57,797 bases of DNA from Clostridia bacterium (GCA_026418695.1 JAOAAU010000076.1:1-57797); one strand, 5' to 3'. Counted from the stretch's first letter, positions 44,219 through 54,082 are shown. Numbers and translations are program-made. The notes: generated from the letters alone by a model not told the origin.

Positions 44219-46807
44219 TTACAACCCCATGATCTTTTGAAGAAACCGGCCTGTATGTGAGTGCTGAACAGCGGCTACCATTTTCGGGGTACCCTCTGCA
44301 ATCAATAAGCCGCCGGCATCGCCCCCTTCCGGGCCAAAATCAAGAATCCAGTCCGCCGCCTGGATAATATCCAGGTTATGTTCAATCACGCAAACCGTAT
44401 TTCCTCCGTTTACCAGACGCTGAAGCAGACATAGCAGCTTTCTGGTATCCTGGGGATGAAGTCCCGTAGTTGGCTCATCCAGCAAGTACAGGGTATGTCC
44501 CCTCCCATTTTTCCCAAGCTCCTTTGCCAGCTTCACCCTTTGAGCTTCTCCCCCGGACAGGGTAGTGGCCGGCTGCCCAAGCTGCAGGTATCCCAATCCG
44601 ACATCGACAAGCAGCGCCAGTTTTTCTGCGACCTCTTTTACATCTTCAAACAGCTCCAACGCTTCCTGGATTGTCATGTCTAAAACCTGAGAAATATCAA
44701 AGCTGCGGTACTTAACGGATTGGACCTCCCTGGTAAATCTTTTTCCGTGACAAGAAGGACAGATCACTTGAACTTCGGGTAAAAAGTGCATTCTGACAGT
44801 CAAGACCCCTGCCCCCTGGCACCGTTCACACCGACCGCCCGGAACATTGAAAGAAAAGTGCCGTGCGCTCAATCCCCGTCTTTTTGCTTCCGGGAGCTTT
44901 GCAAAAAGATTCCGGATGGAAGTAAAGATATCCGTATAGGTTGCGGCATTGGATCTAGGTGTCCTTCCGATCGGGGTCTGATCTACCGTAATGATTTTGT
45001 CGATATTATCCCAGCCTTCAATCTTTTCATGCTTTCCGGGTATTTCTTTTGAGGCGTAAAACAGTTTACGTCCGGCTTTATCCAAGATATCAAACATGGC
45101 CGTAGATTTACCCGACCCGGAAACCCCGGTAATAGCAACCAACGCCCCTAACGGAATCCGGATATTGATATTCTTCAGATTGTGCTCACATGCGCCCGAT
45201 ATCCGAAGTTCCTTTTCTCCAATTTTTCTTCTGTCTTCTGATATACTTACAACTTCTTTTTTGGAGAGATGCTGGCCTGTGATGGATTCTTTACATGCTG
45301 CCACTTCCTCCGGTGTACCGGCCGCGATTACCCGGCCTCCATTTTTTCCTGCCCCCGGACCAATATCAATAATATAATCGGCTTCCCTCATCATTTCCAG
45401 ATCATGTTCAATCACAAGTACCGTATTCCCCAAATCCCGCAGTTGTTTAAGCACCCGGATCAGTCTTTCCGTATCCCTTGAATGAAGTCCCGTTGTAGGT
45501 TCGTCAAGAACATATAGTACGCCTGTCAGCCCTGACCCTAACAAGGAAGCCAGTCTCAATCTTTGAGCCTCTCCGCCTGACAACGTCACTGCAGGACGTT
45601 CCATGGTCAGATATCCGACACCCACATCAATCAGCCGTCTTATTCTTTCTTTCAAATCATCCAAAACCGGTTTAATAATTTGCAGTGCATGGGAGGCAGC
45701 CTCATGGGGGAGCTTTCGCAGCCACTTGTCCAGCTCGTACAAAGACAGGCTGGATAAATCTACAATGGTCTTACCGCAAACAGTGATATTCCGGCTTTCC
45801 TCACGCAGCCTGGTACCCTTGCAATCGGGACACACCTGTTGAATCAATACTTTCTCCATTTTTTCCCGGTAGTTGGTATCATGGGCATGTTCGGCATACC
45901 TTCTCAAAACATTGGTTACGACCCCTTCAAAGCGGCCCTTTCCTACTGTTTCCGGGGGTTGTATGCCCGGAAAATGTCTTTGGAATTTGGGGCTCATCAC
46001 GCCATAATACAGAAGATCCCGTTGGGCTGCCCCAAAATTTTTTACCGGCTCCGTCATATCGAGGGTAAACCCATAATACTGTCCTGCTGCCTTCAGAGCC
46101 CCTGCATAGTGTTTGATATAGTGAATATCCCAGCCGATCACAGCCCCATCAATAATGCTGAGTTCTTCATTCACCAATTGTGTGCGGTCAGCTTCGTAAA
46201 TCATTCCCAAACCGGTACATGCAGGGCATGCTCCATCCGGTTTATTGAATGAAAAGTCTGCCATCGTAAGCTCCGGTATGGGGGTATTACAGTTTGGACA
46301 AGGAAAAGTAATTTTCATCGATTCATAGGCTTTCCCAGCCTCTTTCCCCTCTTCATTCCCTGTGCTTCCATTGATGGCTTCATCTCCATCCCATATGTCC
46401 ATATTGTCCTTTGAATCTAGTTCAAAGGAGGGTTCTACCCGCTTTCCGCATTTGGAGCATAGCCTTTCACCCAGCTTTGCATAAAGGATTCGGAGATAGG
46501 TATACACCTCAGTTATTGTTCCTACGGTTGAGCGTGGACTTCGATTGGTTAAATGCTGGTCGACACTGATAGAGGGAGACAGACCCGTGATGGAATCGAC
46601 CCGGGGCTTGCTGATAAAGTCTGTGACCATTCCCATGGATTCCATATACTGCCTCTGGCATTCCTTTTGCAGTGTATCAAACGCAAGCGATGACTTTCCG
46701 GATCCTGAAAGCCCTGTAAGAACGATCAGTTGATTTTTGGGGATACTCAAGCTGATATTTTTAAGATTGTTTTCCCTGGCACCTTTAATGGTAATGCAAT
46801 TCTCCAA
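44219..46807 (-). CDS. UvrA2-type ABC ATPase (UvrA paralogue without UvrB-binding domain)
   Basis: 862 residues from the TTG at 46807, which has AAGGAG eight bases upstream and gives the usual LENCITIKGARENNLKN start. Two ATPase halves: GLSGSGKSS (32-40) and GVSGSGKST, each with LSGGEAQR. The zinc modules CPNC...CPAC and CERC...CPSC are present. Between GERLCSKC and FPCPNC only about 50 low-complexity residues remain where UvrA has its UvrB-binding domain, so this is the UvrA2 class linked to drug or DNA-damage tolerance. Confidence 0.85.
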   Translation of the reverse strand: MENCITIKGARENNLKNISLSIPKNQLIVLTGLSGSGKSSLAFDTLQKECQRQYMESMGMVTDFISKPRVDSITGLSPSISVDQHLTNRSPRSTVGTITEVYTYLRILYAKLGERLCSKCGKRVEPSFELDSKDNMDIWDGDEAINGSTGNEEGKEAGKAYESMKITFPCPNCNTPIPELTMADFSFNKPDGACPACTGLGMIYEADRTQLVNEELSIIDGAVIGWDIHYIKHYAGALKAAGQYYGFTLDMTEPVKNFGAAQRDLLYYGVMSPKFQRHFPGIQPPETVGKGRFEGVVTNVLRRYAEHAHDTNYREKMEKVLIQQVCPDCKGTRLREESRNITVCGKTIVDLSSLSLYELDKWLRKLPHEAASHALQIIKPVLDDLKERIRRLIDVGVGYLTMERPAVTLSGGEAQRLRLASLLGSGLTGVLYVLDEPTTGLHSRDTERLIRVLKQLRDLGNTVLVIEHDLEMMREADYIIDIGPGAGKNGGRVIAAGTPEEVAACKESITGQHLSKKEVVSISEDRRKIGEKELRISGACEHNLKNINIRIPLGALVAITGVSGSGKSTAMFDILDKAGRKLFYASKEIPGKHEKIEGWDNIDKIITVDQTPIGRTPRSNAATYTDIFTSIRNLFAKLPEAKRRGLSARHFSFNVPGGRCERCQGAGVLTVRMHFLPEVQVICPSCHGKRFTREVQSVKYRSFDISQVLDMTIQEALELFEDVKEVAEKLALLVDVGLGYLQLGQPATTLSGGEAQRVKLAKELGKNGRGHTLYLLDEPTTGLHPQDTRKLLCLLQRLVNGGNTVCVIEHNLDIIQAADWILDFGPEGGDAGGLLIAEGTPKMVAAVQHSHTGRFLQKIMGL

Positions 46808-47003
46808 TTCAAACACTCCTTCCAAAATGTTTCCATCCTTCGTTATGCACAAATTATATACCGTGGCCATAACTCTGGTGGTATATTGGAGGGTTTTGAA
46901 AAAAGTAAAAGCTTCAGTGTCCATTCCACTGCAGCTTTCAGTCATAAATTTAATAGTATTCATCAAAAAGAATTTCATTGAGAGAGGTTGGTAAAGGAAC
47001 TCT

Positions 47004-47759
47004 TCACTTCTTTTTTCTCTTTGCAATCATTTTTTCCAACATTTCTATGAGCTCCTCCGCCTGCTTTTCGGTCTCCAGCAGGGATGAAATCCACTTATCC
47101 GTAGCATAGACAATATCCTCGTCAGGCCCTGGGGTATCTACGACTTTCCTCAGATTTTCCTTTTTCCCCGAGTCGATATACGTCATCATTCGAAGGATCG
47201 CCATCATGCTGTAGTTGGCGCCTCTCAGAGTTCGAACAACCTTCATTCTGTTGATAATATTCTGAGTGTACATTCTGTAACCGTTGACTGGGTTTCTTGG
47301 AACCTCGATCAATCCGTTCCGTTCCCAGTTTCGCAATACATCGACAGAAATCCCTACAACAGCAGCTGCCTCATTTCTCTTGAGGACCTTATCCGCTTCT
47401 TCCAGAGCTGTGCCCTTAATCCAATGTTCCAGGACTACCAATGCTTCCTCTGCCTGTTGTAATTCCCTTCGAACTAATTCAAGATGATGGTGGGCCCTTT
47501 TCAATGCCTCCTCCAGATCTCCCTGGGCAGAAGTGGTTACAATTCCAGTGATGGATTTTCGAATATCCGCGACGCAGAACTGGCATCGGAAGGCTGAACG
47601 GGCAAGGCACATCTGATCAAGATGCTCTTCTGTAAACATCCGGTAGCCGTTTTTATCCCGAGGCACCGGCGGAAGAAACCCCCACTCGATATAGAGCCTT
47701 ACGGTATTGGGGTGGGCGCCAGCAGCCTTTGCAATGTCAGAAGTTTTCAAGTATTTCAA
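47004..47759 (-). CDS. MerR-family regulator with two MerR helix-turn-helix domains
   Basis: 251 residues from the TTG at 47759 (AAGGAG seven bases upstream). A first MerR HTH covers about 1-65 (TSDIAKAAGAHPNTVRLYIE, then NGYRMFTEEHL) and a second about 125-190 (RNEAAAVVGISVDVLRNWER, then NGYRMYTQNII), separated by a coiled coil with Cys in FRCQFCVADI. It is upstream of the uvrA2 gene in the same direction with a 197-base gap, so it probably controls it. Confidence 0.88.
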   Translation of the reverse strand: MKYLKTSDIAKAAGAHPNTVRLYIEWGFLPPVPRDKNGYRMFTEEHLDQMCLARSAFRCQFCVADIRKSITGIVTTSAQGDLEEALKRAHHHLELVRRELQQAEEALVVLEHWIKGTALEEADKVLKRNEAAAVVGISVDVLRNWERNGLIEVPRNPVNGYRMYTQNIINRMKVVRTLRGANYSMMAILRMMTYIDSGKKENLRKVVDTPGPDEDIVYATDKWISSLLETEKQAEELIEMLEKMIAKRKKK

Positions 47760-47913
47760 TTGAATTCTCCTTATGATCCACTTTGATTTATCACATCCAT
47801 ATTGTACCATAAACTTAAATTCAAGGAATACTTTTCAGAATTGGACGTGAAAAGAAATTTGTATTAAAAGGTTTTCGTACTTTAATCCGTCGAACTGCAA
47901 GCCTGGCACAATT

Positions 47914-48414
47914 CTACGGTTTCAGTGGAACCGGAAAAAGTTTCAGTACGATCATTACAAAAATCACAGACGCTGCATAGGCGATCAAGGGTTTCTTATG
48001 GTGTAGCATCCACATTGGAAACATGATAAAGTTCCACCCCAGAGACCACCATATGCTCCATCCGCTGCTATAGAAAATCTTGTCGGACAAATAAAAGAGC
48101 CACTCCATAAAAGTATACACAGCAACAAACTGAACGATTCGTAAAATCTGACCTTTGAAGCTGCTCGGATAATTAGACAATAAAATCAATGCGGATAAGG
48201 GAAAAACAATAAAGCTGTAGAAAAGCTCTGCAACATTGTGGCTATACAGCAAATAGGGCTTTAACTGCCACAACAGGTGTTTTGAATAGATGAAGTTATA
48301 CAACAAGTTGCAAACTGCCACATACAGCATTGTGGTATGGTACTTCTCCCAATTCTTCCAGTCACCCCAACGCCAAGCTGCAAATATTGAAAAAACGACA
48401 GTTGCCAAATGCAT
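47914..48414 (-). CDS. CBO0543-family membrane protein
   Basis: 166 residues, five membrane segments and Trp-rich loops (AAWRWGDWKNW, SGWSIWWSLGW). The motif YSKHLLWQLKP and the C-terminal MWMLHHKKPLIAYAAS fit the CBO0543 family found in spore-formers. Function unknown. Single gene. GAGGG lies somewhat far from the ATG. Confidence 0.75.
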   Translation of the reverse strand: MHLATVVFSIFAAWRWGDWKNWEKYHTTMLYVAVCNLLYNFIYSKHLLWQLKPYLLYSHNVAELFYSFIVFPLSALILLSNYPSSFKGQILRIVQFVAVYTFMEWLFYLSDKIFYSSGWSIWWSLGWNFIMFPMWMLHHKKPLIAYAASVIFVMIVLKLFPVPLKP

Positions 48415-48507
48415 CGCTTATTTTCCCTCATTATATTTGTTATCTTTATTATTTGCAGTTTATTAAATTCTTACACAGATTTAGGAAAGAGCAGCTCAAG
48501 GCTTTTT

Positions 48508-49227
48508 CTATCTTCCTTTCATCTGCCGGTATACTTTTGAATAGCTCAGTTTGCCCCAGCCGCTGTCCTTCCAGAACTTGTTTTCATAGGGAAGCCATTC
48601 TGCTCCGTATTTGGCTTTGGACTTCATCGCCCAAAAATAAAATTGGTTCATAAATTTAGGTTTCAGTTTGATTTCCTCTTTCAAAATCTTCGCAACTTTT
48701 TGGGCCAAACCTGAATATTTTTTTCTGCAGAAATCCATCGTTGCATAATCTCTGTCGAAATATTCTACAGCTTCCAGGGTTCCTACAGGAATTGTCCCCA
48801 GCAGGTATTGGATCAAGTGAATGAACTTCCTGGCTGGCTTCAAACCGGATCCGGCTGTAGTAATCGCGCATAAGGATGGCTTCCCGAACAGCCTGAGCGT
48901 ATGCAGCCAGATAAAGGTTCTATCCGCAAAGGTCTTGAATTGTGCGGAAACATGGTCCACGTATACCGGAGAGCCAAGAATCACCAGGTCACTCTCTTTC
49001 AGTTTTGCTTGAACCTGCTGCAGACCGTCTTTAACAACGCATTCTCCCACTTTGGTACAAGCCATGCACCCTTTACAATAGGCCATATTGCTCCCATCCA
49101 GAAGAATTAATTCATATTCTACCTCCTGATTATACTCTTTCACCAATTCAAGAAAGTTGGTTACCATTGCGGCCGTTGTAGATTTTTCCCCTCTAGGGCT
49201 TCCGATGACTGCGGTTATCTTTTTCAT
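48508..49227 (-). CDS. Flavodoxin-fold NAD(P)H-dependent FMN reductase
   Basis: 239 residues. The FMN phosphate loop is VIGSPRGEKSTTAAMV near the start, followed by CKGCMACTKVGECV (two Cys pairs), LVILGSPVYVDHVSAQFKTF and CAITTAGSG. It is a cytoplasmic reductase of the NQO/ISF-like class. A TetR-type operator lies 20 bases upstream of the start, and the TetR gene is directly upstream, so the two form a regulon. Confidence 0.88.
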   Translation of the reverse strand: MKKITAVIGSPRGEKSTTAAMVTNFLELVKEYNQEVEYELILLDGSNMAYCKGCMACTKVGECVVKDGLQQVQAKLKESDLVILGSPVYVDHVSAQFKTFADRTFIWLHTLRLFGKPSLCAITTAGSGLKPARKFIHLIQYLLGTIPVGTLEAVEYFDRDYATMDFCRKKYSGLAQKVAKILKEEIKLKPKFMNQFYFWAMKSKAKYGAEWLPYENKFWKDSGWGKLSYSKVYRQMKGR

Positions 49228-49246
49228 AATAGCTCCTCCTTATTAT

Positions 49247-49264
49247 ACATTCACGCATGTATGT
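49247..49264. promoter_or_regulatory. TetR operator, copy 1
   Basis: Read on the minus strand ACATACATGCGTGAATGT lies between the tetR stop and the flavodoxin start. It matches copy 2 at 15 of 18 bases and is an imperfect palindrome. Confidence 0.6.
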
Positions 49265-49280
49265 AATATGGTAAAAAAAT

Positions 49281-49889
49281 TTACTTCCCGATTCCCTCAA
49301 TAAACAAATCAATGATTTTCTCTGCACAGTTCTGGATTGAAAACAGGTGATGATCCATCAACCACAAGGTTGAAGCTCCACTCACCATTCCCAGTAACGA
49401 TATTGCAGCTACTCGTGAATCAATCTCTTTTTTGAATTCACCACAAGCAATCCCTTTTTTGATGATTTCCTCAAAATAATCTACCATGGCTGCTGTGCTC
49501 TTTACTTTGTATTGCATTCCCTCTTCGAGTTCCGGTATATAAGCCGTCTTGAACAAAACCAGTTCCTGCACCGTACGGTAATCTTCATTCTCTTCAAGGT
49601 ACGCCAGCAGTCCCACCGTTAATCTCTTAAGCAGTTCCTTGGGAGTTCCGCCTTTCGCAGCCAGTTCCCCAAAAAAGCTGTTGGCCTCATGAAACCTTTC
49701 ATTCAGCAGCGCTGTGTAGACCTCCGGTTTTCCGCCAAAATGGTGGTAAACTGCACCTCTGGTGACACCAGCTGCCGCCGCAATATCCTCCAACCGTGCA
49801 TTGGCATATCCGTCCCGGCTGAAGATTTTCATGGCAGCGTCCAGAATTTTTTGTCTGGTGATATCTGCATCATCTTTTGTTTTTTTCAT
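49281..49889 (-). CDS. TetR-family transcriptional repressor
   Basis: 202 residues. The N-terminal HTH is complete (RQKILDAAMKIFSRDGYANA, then VTRGAVYHHFGGKPEV). The C-terminal ligand pocket is variable. GGAAGGTGAG precedes the ATG. It most likely represses itself and the flavodoxin-type reductase through the two near-identical palindromes. Confidence 0.92.
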   Translation of the reverse strand: MKKTKDDADITRQKILDAAMKIFSRDGYANARLEDIAAAAGVTRGAVYHHFGGKPEVYTALLNERFHEANSFFGELAAKGGTPKELLKRLTVGLLAYLEENEDYRTVQELVLFKTAYIPELEEGMQYKVKSTAAMVDYFEEIIKKGIACGEFKKEIDSRVAAISLLGMVSGASTLWLMDHHLFSIQNCAEKIIDLFIEGIGK

Positions 49890-49915
49890 TCAACTCACCT
49901 TCCAAAATTATACTA

Positions 49916-49933
49916 ACATACATGTATGTATGT
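49916..49933. promoter_or_regulatory. TetR operator, copy 2
   Basis: ACATACATGTATGTATGT lies 27 bases upstream of the tetR start and contains the perfect palindrome ACATACATGTATGT. Probable site of autorepression. Confidence 0.7.
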
Positions 49934-49959
49934 GTCAATAGTCAAATATCATTTGTATA

Positions 49960-49994
49960 AACAATCCCCTCACCCTATTTGAGGGGATTGTTTA
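49960..49994 (-). terminator. Terminator of the pullulanase gene
   Basis: AACAATCCCCTCA pairs with TGAGGGGATTGTT around a short loop. T-rich sequence follows on the minus strand. Confidence 0.82.
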
Positions 49995-50012
49995 CGACCA
50001 GCATTATTGTCG

Positions 50013-52373
50013 CTATCTATAAAGGATATATACATCCGGCTCATGGTATTCCGCTCTATAGGTATTCTCCTGATATCTTCGAAAATCCGCCAAAACCTTT
50101 GTATTCAGGAAATCCTCTGCAAAATCCCTTGAAACCATCAATTTCCCGTATACATCGATCAGGTCATTCCCCAGGTTTGCTTCTTTTTCACCTGTTCTGA
50201 ACTTCCCTTCGGACATAGAGATTTGAACAGTCTGGCCGGCTTTTCTATTTGTAATCAACAGTACTTCCTGACTACCGGTTATCTCAAAACTGCTTTCCAT
50301 CGCTTTCAGTAAACCCATCAGAGGAAGGTAAATGCGTTGATCCCTGATCATCACTCTTTCCTCTGCCGCCACGCTGCCTTCCGATGTAAAAAACACATCG
50401 GAGTTAACCCTTGTTTTGATCACTTTTTTATTCTCAAACAAATCCTCGACCTCAATATTATCCTGTGTATACATCACCATTGCTGATAAAGGCCCAACAT
50501 TTAGCATTTGGTCTCCAGCTACCCCGATCGTATCAATTCCGGCACGCTCCCCGTCTGCAACGATATTCCAGGATGCTTGGGGAATGTCTGCAGTCACAGG
50601 GAATGGGTTTGCATTATACATCACAAATATATTCTTCCATTGATCTCCGTTTGCGTGACCTTTGATCACATAAGCCACGGTATTTCTCGGTGAATTTATA
50701 AAAGAGATACTGCTGCGAACCATCTCTGCCAAATTCATTCTGAAGCCGGGGTGCTCCTTTCGGAGTCTGATCAAACCCTTAAAATAGGTGAAAACATCCA
50801 GGTGCTCTGCTTTTCTTGACCAGTCTAAGGCATTGATGCTGTCCGGCGCCGAAAAGCTGTTGGAGTTTCCCCCTTTTGTTCTTAGAAAGTCTTCTCCTGC
50901 ATGGAGGTAAGCAACTCCCTGACAGGTCAATATGATGGCATGTGCCAGCTTATGCATCTTTTTCAGTACATCTTCAGAAACGTTGGAATTAGCTGCAGTC
51001 AGCTTATCCCACAGGGTATGATTGTCATGATTGGCAATATAGTTGATGGATTGTCCGGGATGCAGATTATAGTCCTTGACTACCTCGTTATAGGTGATAC
51101 TACCTGTTACTGCAGCCATCACTTCCAATTCAAAGTTTTTTTCTCCATCGACAAAGCCATGCCCTCCGGCGTAGCTCCAGGGCCCCTTCAGATTATCCCG
51201 GACATTGTCGTTAAAAAATCCGATCCCCGGCATCCGGTCCGCATGCGCTTGGATTGCCCGGCATTCCCGTGTTAGGTTTCCCAGATCCCAGCCTTCCCCA
51301 AAAAGGAGGATACCGGGATTGATTTTACTTAACTCTTTTCTGATTTCATTCATAGTATCGATATCATGCAAGCCCATCAAATCAAACCGGAAACCATCGA
51401 TGTGATACTCCCGTGCCCAATATTTTACCGAATCAATCATGTACTTTCTAAACATGCTTCTTTCAGAAGCAGTTTCATTTCCACAGCCTGAACCGTTATG
51501 GAACCATCCGTCGCTTGTCATCCTGTAATAATAGCCGGGAACAATCTTATGGAACCAGGATTTGATGTTTTCGTGGGTATGGTTGTATACGCCGTCGAAA
51601 ACAATCCGGATTCCATGTTTATGCAAAGCCTGCACCATTTGTTTAAACTCTCTGATTCGGGTGGCAGGATCATAAGGGTCCGTTGCATAAGAACCTTCCG
51701 GAATATTATAATTCTTCGGATCATATCCCCAATTGAAATTGTTCTTATAGAGTGTTTTCTCATCAATGGAGCCGAAGTCATAGGTGGGAAGAATATGCAA
51801 GTGGGTGATTCCAAGCTCCTTCAAGTGATCCACCCCGGTAGCAATACCGTCAGGACCCTTGGTTCCCTCTTCCAGAAACTCAATATACTTTCCTATATTC
51901 CTGATTCCCGAGTTGGGGTCCATGGCCAAATCCCGAATATGGAGTTCATAAATAATCGCATCTTCGATTCCAGTAAAGGAAGGAAGTCTATCCTGCAGCC
52001 ATCCATCCGGGTCAGTTAAAGATAGATCAACCACAGCGGAGCGATCTCCGTTCACTCCACATGCCTTCGCATACGGATCTGCAGCTTCTTCCTCCACTCC
52101 ATGGTTGGTCACCTTATAGGTATAATAAAGCCCTTTTCTATCGCCTTCAAGGGTAATACACCAGGTTCCCTTCACATCCCGCTTCATCTCATAGGATATT
52201 CCTTCTTCCCCCGAGCAGGCGTCTCCGTATCTATATAACACTAATGCTGCCTTTTCCGCCAGCGGAGCCCAAACCCGAAAGCTCGTCTCCTCTTTGGAAT
52301 AAGTGCAGCCCAGATCATTTCCGTCATAATAGTAAGCCTCGTGGAATTCTTTGCTATCAAAAAAGTCACTCAA
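50013..52373 (-). CDS. pulA: Type I pullulanase with C-terminal copper-amine-oxidase-like domain
   Basis: 786 residues, no signal peptide. An N-terminal CBM48-like domain (about 20-115) precedes the GH13 barrel (about 140-560): NNFNWGYDPKNYNIPEG, the nucleophile in GFRFDLMGLHD, the acid in ILLFGEGWDLG, and ANHDNHTLWD. It cleaves alpha-1,6 bonds in glycogen or pullulan. From about 645, VMIRDQRIYLPLMGLLKAME and ITGSQEVLLITNRKAG resemble the copper amine oxidase N-terminal-like domain, usually found in secreted proteins, which is odd for this enzyme. Confidence 0.9.
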   Translation of the reverse strand: MSDFFDSKEFHEAYYYDGNDLGCTYSKEETSFRVWAPLAEKAALVLYRYGDACSGEEGISYEMKRDVKGTWCITLEGDRKGLYYTYKVTNHGVEEEAADPYAKACGVNGDRSAVVDLSLTDPDGWLQDRLPSFTGIEDAIIYELHIRDLAMDPNSGIRNIGKYIEFLEEGTKGPDGIATGVDHLKELGITHLHILPTYDFGSIDEKTLYKNNFNWGYDPKNYNIPEGSYATDPYDPATRIREFKQMVQALHKHGIRIVFDGVYNHTHENIKSWFHKIVPGYYYRMTSDGWFHNGSGCGNETASERSMFRKYMIDSVKYWAREYHIDGFRFDLMGLHDIDTMNEIRKELSKINPGILLFGEGWDLGNLTRECRAIQAHADRMPGIGFFNDNVRDNLKGPWSYAGGHGFVDGEKNFELEVMAAVTGSITYNEVVKDYNLHPGQSINYIANHDNHTLWDKLTAANSNVSEDVLKKMHKLAHAIILTCQGVAYLHAGEDFLRTKGGNSNSFSAPDSINALDWSRKAEHLDVFTYFKGLIRLRKEHPGFRMNLAEMVRSSISFINSPRNTVAYVIKGHANGDQWKNIFVMYNANPFPVTADIPQASWNIVADGERAGIDTIGVAGDQMLNVGPLSAMVMYTQDNIEVEDLFENKKVIKTRVNSDVFFTSEGSVAAEERVMIRDQRIYLPLMGLLKAMESSFEITGSQEVLLITNRKAGQTVQISMSEGKFRTGEKEANLGNDLIDVYGKLMVSRDFAEDFLNTKVLADFRRYQENTYRAEYHEPDVYILYR

Positions 52374-52499
52374 AAGAACACTACACTCCCCTTGATAATT
52401 CTGCGTATTCGCCGTTAGAACCTCATCTGACTAAGTTTTTCCCTTGTAGTTATTTCTATTCCGGTTCTAATTGCTTGATTCCTAATTTTTACATTAAAA

Positions 52500-52533
52500 A
52501 ACAAGGCAAGCTGTTTTCTCTTCAGCTTGCCTT
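52500..52533 (-). terminator. Terminator of the 465-residue membrane protein gene
   Basis: AAGGCAAGCTG pairs with CAGCTTGCCTT, with TTTTTT on the minus strand. The gap 52374-52499 holds nothing else. Confidence 0.88.
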
Positions 52534-52583
52534 GGGTTTCCTACTGGTTACTTCACGTTTTATTGCTCCGCCGTCGCCACGGT

Positions 52584-53981
52584 TTACAACATCCTATTCT
52601 TGGACAATTTGCCCATCCGTTTCAGCAGCGCCTTAAATCCTACATATAAAGGGTAGGTGACAATCGTCAGCGTCAAGGTGACTTCAAGGATAATTTTAGC
52701 CCACTCATGCTCCGGCAAAATTACTTTCAAGTCCACAAGCAGCGTCATTCCAGCATATAAAACGCTGATGGTGTAGATGACGATCAGCAGCAGGTTGATT
52801 TTCTCCTGACCCTTGGCCACCGTAAAATCATAGAACTCCGCATATTCCTTTTGGACTTCATCAAACAGCGCCGGCAGGTCGAAGGCCTTCTGCCACTTTT
52901 TCCAGAGATCCATTCCCTGTTCCGAATTGGTAATCTGACTGAACCAGCAAAAATGCGTAAATTTTGTCAATCTGTTTTTCAGTTCATCGATTTTATTGGT
53001 CCCGCTGGCCATGAGCTCCTGTGAAAACAGGATCAGCGTGATTCTCTGGTAGAACGCCAGCAGGAATATGTAAAAGTACATGTTTTCAAAGTAGTAAGGC
53101 AGTTTGGTGCAGTTGAAGGTTTCTCTTTGTGAAGAGAACACAACCCCCGATTCCCTTGAAAAGCCGTACATCGAATACTTCCATCGGGTATACGTGTTAT
53201 CCTTGATGCCCTTGAAATCCGGATCAAAGGTGGATCCGTAGGTGCTGGGCAAAACATACTGGAATTTATAAAACTCATTAATGATTTCGTTCAAATCCCG
53301 GTTTTCGTTCCACTCGTTCTCATCCAGGCACATATAGGAATAAGTAAACAGCCGGTCAAAATAAATATTTTCCCTTTCAACATCTTCATAGCCGTAGAGT
53401 AAATGCCCAATAAAACTGGACAAATCTTCTACCGCATTGAACTGTGTATTCTCTACAAAAATGCCTTCGGTCTTCTTCTTTTTCTGATATCGGGGATTGA
53501 TGGTCCTGAACTTGTAATTAAAATTCAGAATATCATCCGAATAGACTCCGTCTTCCTTATCCAGTTGAGTTTTCAAAACCAGAAAACAGATTCCCGGTTC
53601 AAAACAGATAAGTTCAATGCGCAGGATTTCGAAATTGATCGCCGATTCATTAGACCTGTAGTTCACCTTCTTGGTTTTATCCAGGATATAATCGAAGTTA
53701 ACGCATGTAAGTTTTGAGATGGTATCGATTTTTTTCCGGGAGGACATTCCCTCAAACTGGTTTTTAAAATGCTCCGACCAATACAATGTTGGAAAGAGAA
53801 ACTTTTTGACATAAGGCAAAAAATAAGCGTGCGTATTCAGATCTACAAGGTCATCACTGATCTTCAGCTTCCAGTTGGTTTCATCGACCAAAAACTTGCC
53901 GATAAAATCCTTGTATCTCTCGTGGGGCACTAAAAACGGGTAGATAAAATACGAATAATGATAGGTAGTTTTAAGGTTCAT
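52584..53981 (-). CDS. Hypothetical protein with C-terminal membrane pair, CorA-like layout
   Basis: 465 residues. A large, aromatic-rich soluble part to about 385 and then two membrane segments (INLLLIVIYTISVLYAGMTL and KIILEVTLTLTIVTYPLYVG) near the C-terminus with a basic end. This topology recalls CorA-type channels, but the GMN signature after the first segment is absent (YAGMTLLVD instead). I do not recognise the family. Single gene with a GGTGAACGG site. Confidence 0.75.
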   Translation of the reverse strand: MNLKTTYHYSYFIYPFLVPHERYKDFIGKFLVDETNWKLKISDDLVDLNTHAYFLPYVKKFLFPTLYWSEHFKNQFEGMSSRKKIDTISKLTCVNFDYILDKTKKVNYRSNESAINFEILRIELICFEPGICFLVLKTQLDKEDGVYSDDILNFNYKFRTINPRYQKKKKTEGIFVENTQFNAVEDLSSFIGHLLYGYEDVERENIYFDRLFTYSYMCLDENEWNENRDLNEIINEFYKFQYVLPSTYGSTFDPDFKGIKDNTYTRWKYSMYGFSRESGVVFSSQRETFNCTKLPYYFENMYFYIFLLAFYQRITLILFSQELMASGTNKIDELKNRLTKFTHFCWFSQITNSEQGMDLWKKWQKAFDLPALFDEVQKEYAEFYDFTVAKGQEKINLLLIVIYTISVLYAGMTLLVDLKVILPEHEWAKIILEVTLTLTIVTYPLYVGFKALLKRMGKLSKNRML

Positions 53982-54082
53982 CCGTTCACCATCTCTGATA
54001 AGGAATTCAATACAATCGAATCGTTCTAAACAGAAGTCCGATAGCCTTTACATGACCATCATATAAAACTACCATTCATATG

